From an uncultured Prevotella sp. (GTDB lineage: Bacteria; Bacteroidota; Bacteroidia; Bacteroidales; Bacteroidaceae), in NCBI GenBank assembly GCA_905198745.1, contig CAJKDU010000002.1:41478-105477 (forward strand): a stretch of DNA of 64,000 nucleotides, read 5' to 3'. The position numbers were made by a program, and so were the translations under genes. Positions within the stretch are counted from its first letter, which is position 1. Every line of letters begins with the position of its first letter. This document shows, one piece after another, positions 63,120 to 64,000 of this stretch. The notes beneath the pieces are model-generated. The model had not been told where the DNA came from and searched no databases. It saw only the letters and a program-made list of their open reading frames with translations.

Positions 63120-63983
63120 ATGCATAGGCTAAAGTATAAATACATATTATCGCTCTTGTTTCTCCTATTCATCTCGGTTAGGAGTTATGCTCAGGACATC
63201 TCCGTTACAGAGTTTTATCTTGACGAGAAGGATTTAACAGCCAATGGAAGGCATGCTGTTGAAGATCAAAATGGAGATAAGTGTGCGCTTATCCGTGTGC
63301 AGACTACTCAAAAGGGATTCTCCTTTGATGTTGGCTCTGCTGGTATTACAAAGGTTGAGGATGACCATGTGGGTGAGGTATGGCTTTGGGTTCCATTTGG
63401 AATCAGACATATCAGTATTCGTCATCAGCAACTGGGATCACTCCCAAATTACGATTTCCCTATTGCCATACAAAAGGCACGAACATACATCATGAAGATT
63501 ACTCATGACCAAGTGTTCGTGACTAACTACGACGATACCAAAAAGCAGAAGTTAACTATCAGGATTACTCCTGCTAATGCTTCGTTATTCCTTAATGGTA
63601 TGAGCGTTGATCTAGATTCAAGAGGTGAAGCCGTTCGTGAAATGGCACATGGTCAGTTCACTTACAAAGTAGAAGCCAAAGGCTATTACCCCAAAGAAGG
63701 TCAAGTGACAGTCAATGAAAAAGAACATTCTTTGATTGTCAATGATTTGAATCCGATAAAAGGTAAGCTTAGCGTTCATGTCAATCCATATTCTGCAGAA
63801 GTATCTGTTGATGGGCGTTCTATAGGACGCTCTACGCTGGAACCTGTTGAGTTACAAATTGGCCAACATGAAGTTAAGGTGTCATCGAATGGTTACAGGA
63901 CGGAATCGAGAACTGTCACCATCAAAGAGAATCAAACAACAGATATAAAACCTGTTGGCGGAATTAATTTAGTGCATACTTAA
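63120..63983 (+). CDS. Secreted PEGA-domain protein
   Basis: A 287-residue protein with a signal peptide (YILSLLFLLFISVRSYA). A domain of about 130 residues with short beta strands is followed by two PEGA-type repeats: LTIRITPANASLFLNGMSVD near 142-161 and LSVHVNPYSAEVSVDGRSIG near 217-236, each followed by a G-x-Y/G-Y segment (VEAKGYYPKEG, VSSNGYRTESR). PEGA domains are found in surface and S-layer-like proteins and in lipoproteins; the function here is unknown. It ends 17 bases before the window edge. The short tail after the second repeat (GGINLVHT) leaves open an early stop relative to longer relatives. The ATG at 63120 is chosen for the signal peptide. Confidence 0.8.
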   Translation: MHRLKYKYILSLLFLLFISVRSYAQDISVTEFYLDEKDLTANGRHAVEDQNGDKCALIRVQTTQKGFSFDVGSAGITKVEDDHVGEVWLWVPFGIRHISIRHQQLGSLPNYDFPIAIQKARTYIMKITHDQVFVTNYDDTKKQKLTIRITPANASLFLNGMSVDLDSRGEAVREMAHGQFTYKVEAKGYYPKEGQVTVNEKEHSLIVNDLNPIKGKLSVHVNPYSAEVSVDGRSIGRSTLEPVELQIGQHEVKVSSNGYRTESRTVTIKENQTTDIKPVGGINLVHT

Positions 63984-64000
63984 TTCTGCCAATGGGCTTG

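Overview
The window is a chromosomal segment from a member of the Bacteroidota, most likely Bacteroidales and Prevotella-like. Several signs agree. Many intergenic regions carry the phylum-specific -7 promoter element TAnnTTTG (TAACTTTG, TACCTTTG, TACATTTG, TAAATTTG), often with a TTTG or TTG about 20 bases upstream. lpxC and fabZ are fused into one gene. gldE is present, and so is a two-component pair close to RprX/RprY of Bacteroides. A FadL-like protein sits beside a Gly/Tyr-rich secreted protein. Purine-rich Shine-Dalgarno sites are scarce. Most of the window looks like ordinary core genome of moderate GC; the last 4 kb are visibly more AT-rich.

Layout. 1-2.5 kb: ssb, gldE and a phosphopantetheinyl transferase (+). 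2.5-17.8 kb: a long minus-strand block with a Pif1/RecD-like helicase, PBP1A, miaA, the lipid A genes lpxA, lpxC/fabZ and lpxD, then pyrF, prfA, purM, aroE, ubiE/menG, purC and phoH. 18-28 kb (+): a DUF5715-like protein, glycerate kinase, a PLD-helicase-DUF3427 protein with a Nudix hydrolase, serS, and a fused NfnAB-type ferredoxin/NAD(P) oxidoreductase. 28-36 kb: tRNA-Arg(ACG), an orphan XRE antitoxin-like gene (-), ffh, folD, a small TPR protein, a four-gene 2-oxoacid:ferredoxin oxidoreductase and a flavoprotein. 36.9-39.2 kb: rprX-like and rprY-like genes. 40.4-46.6 kb (-): an apparent operon of an AraC-type regulator, an M49 dipeptidyl peptidase III, a HEAT-repeat protein, a Fur-family regulator, purA and hisS. 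46.8-55.5 kb: recQ (+), then outer-membrane or secreted proteins and an S9 peptidase (-). 55.6-59.8 kb (+): prmA, pgk and an AspT/YidE-type transporter. 59.9-64 kb: an uncharacterised protein (-), a small gene plus GNAT acetyltransferase resembling a toxin-antitoxin module, a large hairpin and a PEGA-domain protein.

The functional themes are envelope building (lipid A, peptidoglycan, outer-membrane proteins), nucleotide synthesis (purC, purM, purA, pyrF), translation (serS, hisS, prfA, prmA, miaA, tRNA-Arg, ffh) and anaerobic redox metabolism based on ferredoxin (2-oxoacid oxidoreductase, NfnAB-like enzyme).

The less ordinary parts are these: the 56-residue protein/GNAT pair with its own strong promoter at 61.9-62.8 kb; a 122-base imperfect hairpin just after it; the PLD-helicase/Nudix pair; and several families of intergenic repeats. 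Two distant intergenic regions (20.3 and 48.8 kb) carry degenerate arrays with the same 22-base period and shared words. Two others (36.5 and 50.2 kb) carry copies of one palindromic element with a conserved hairpin loop. No CRISPR array, phage, complete insertion sequence or rRNA was seen.
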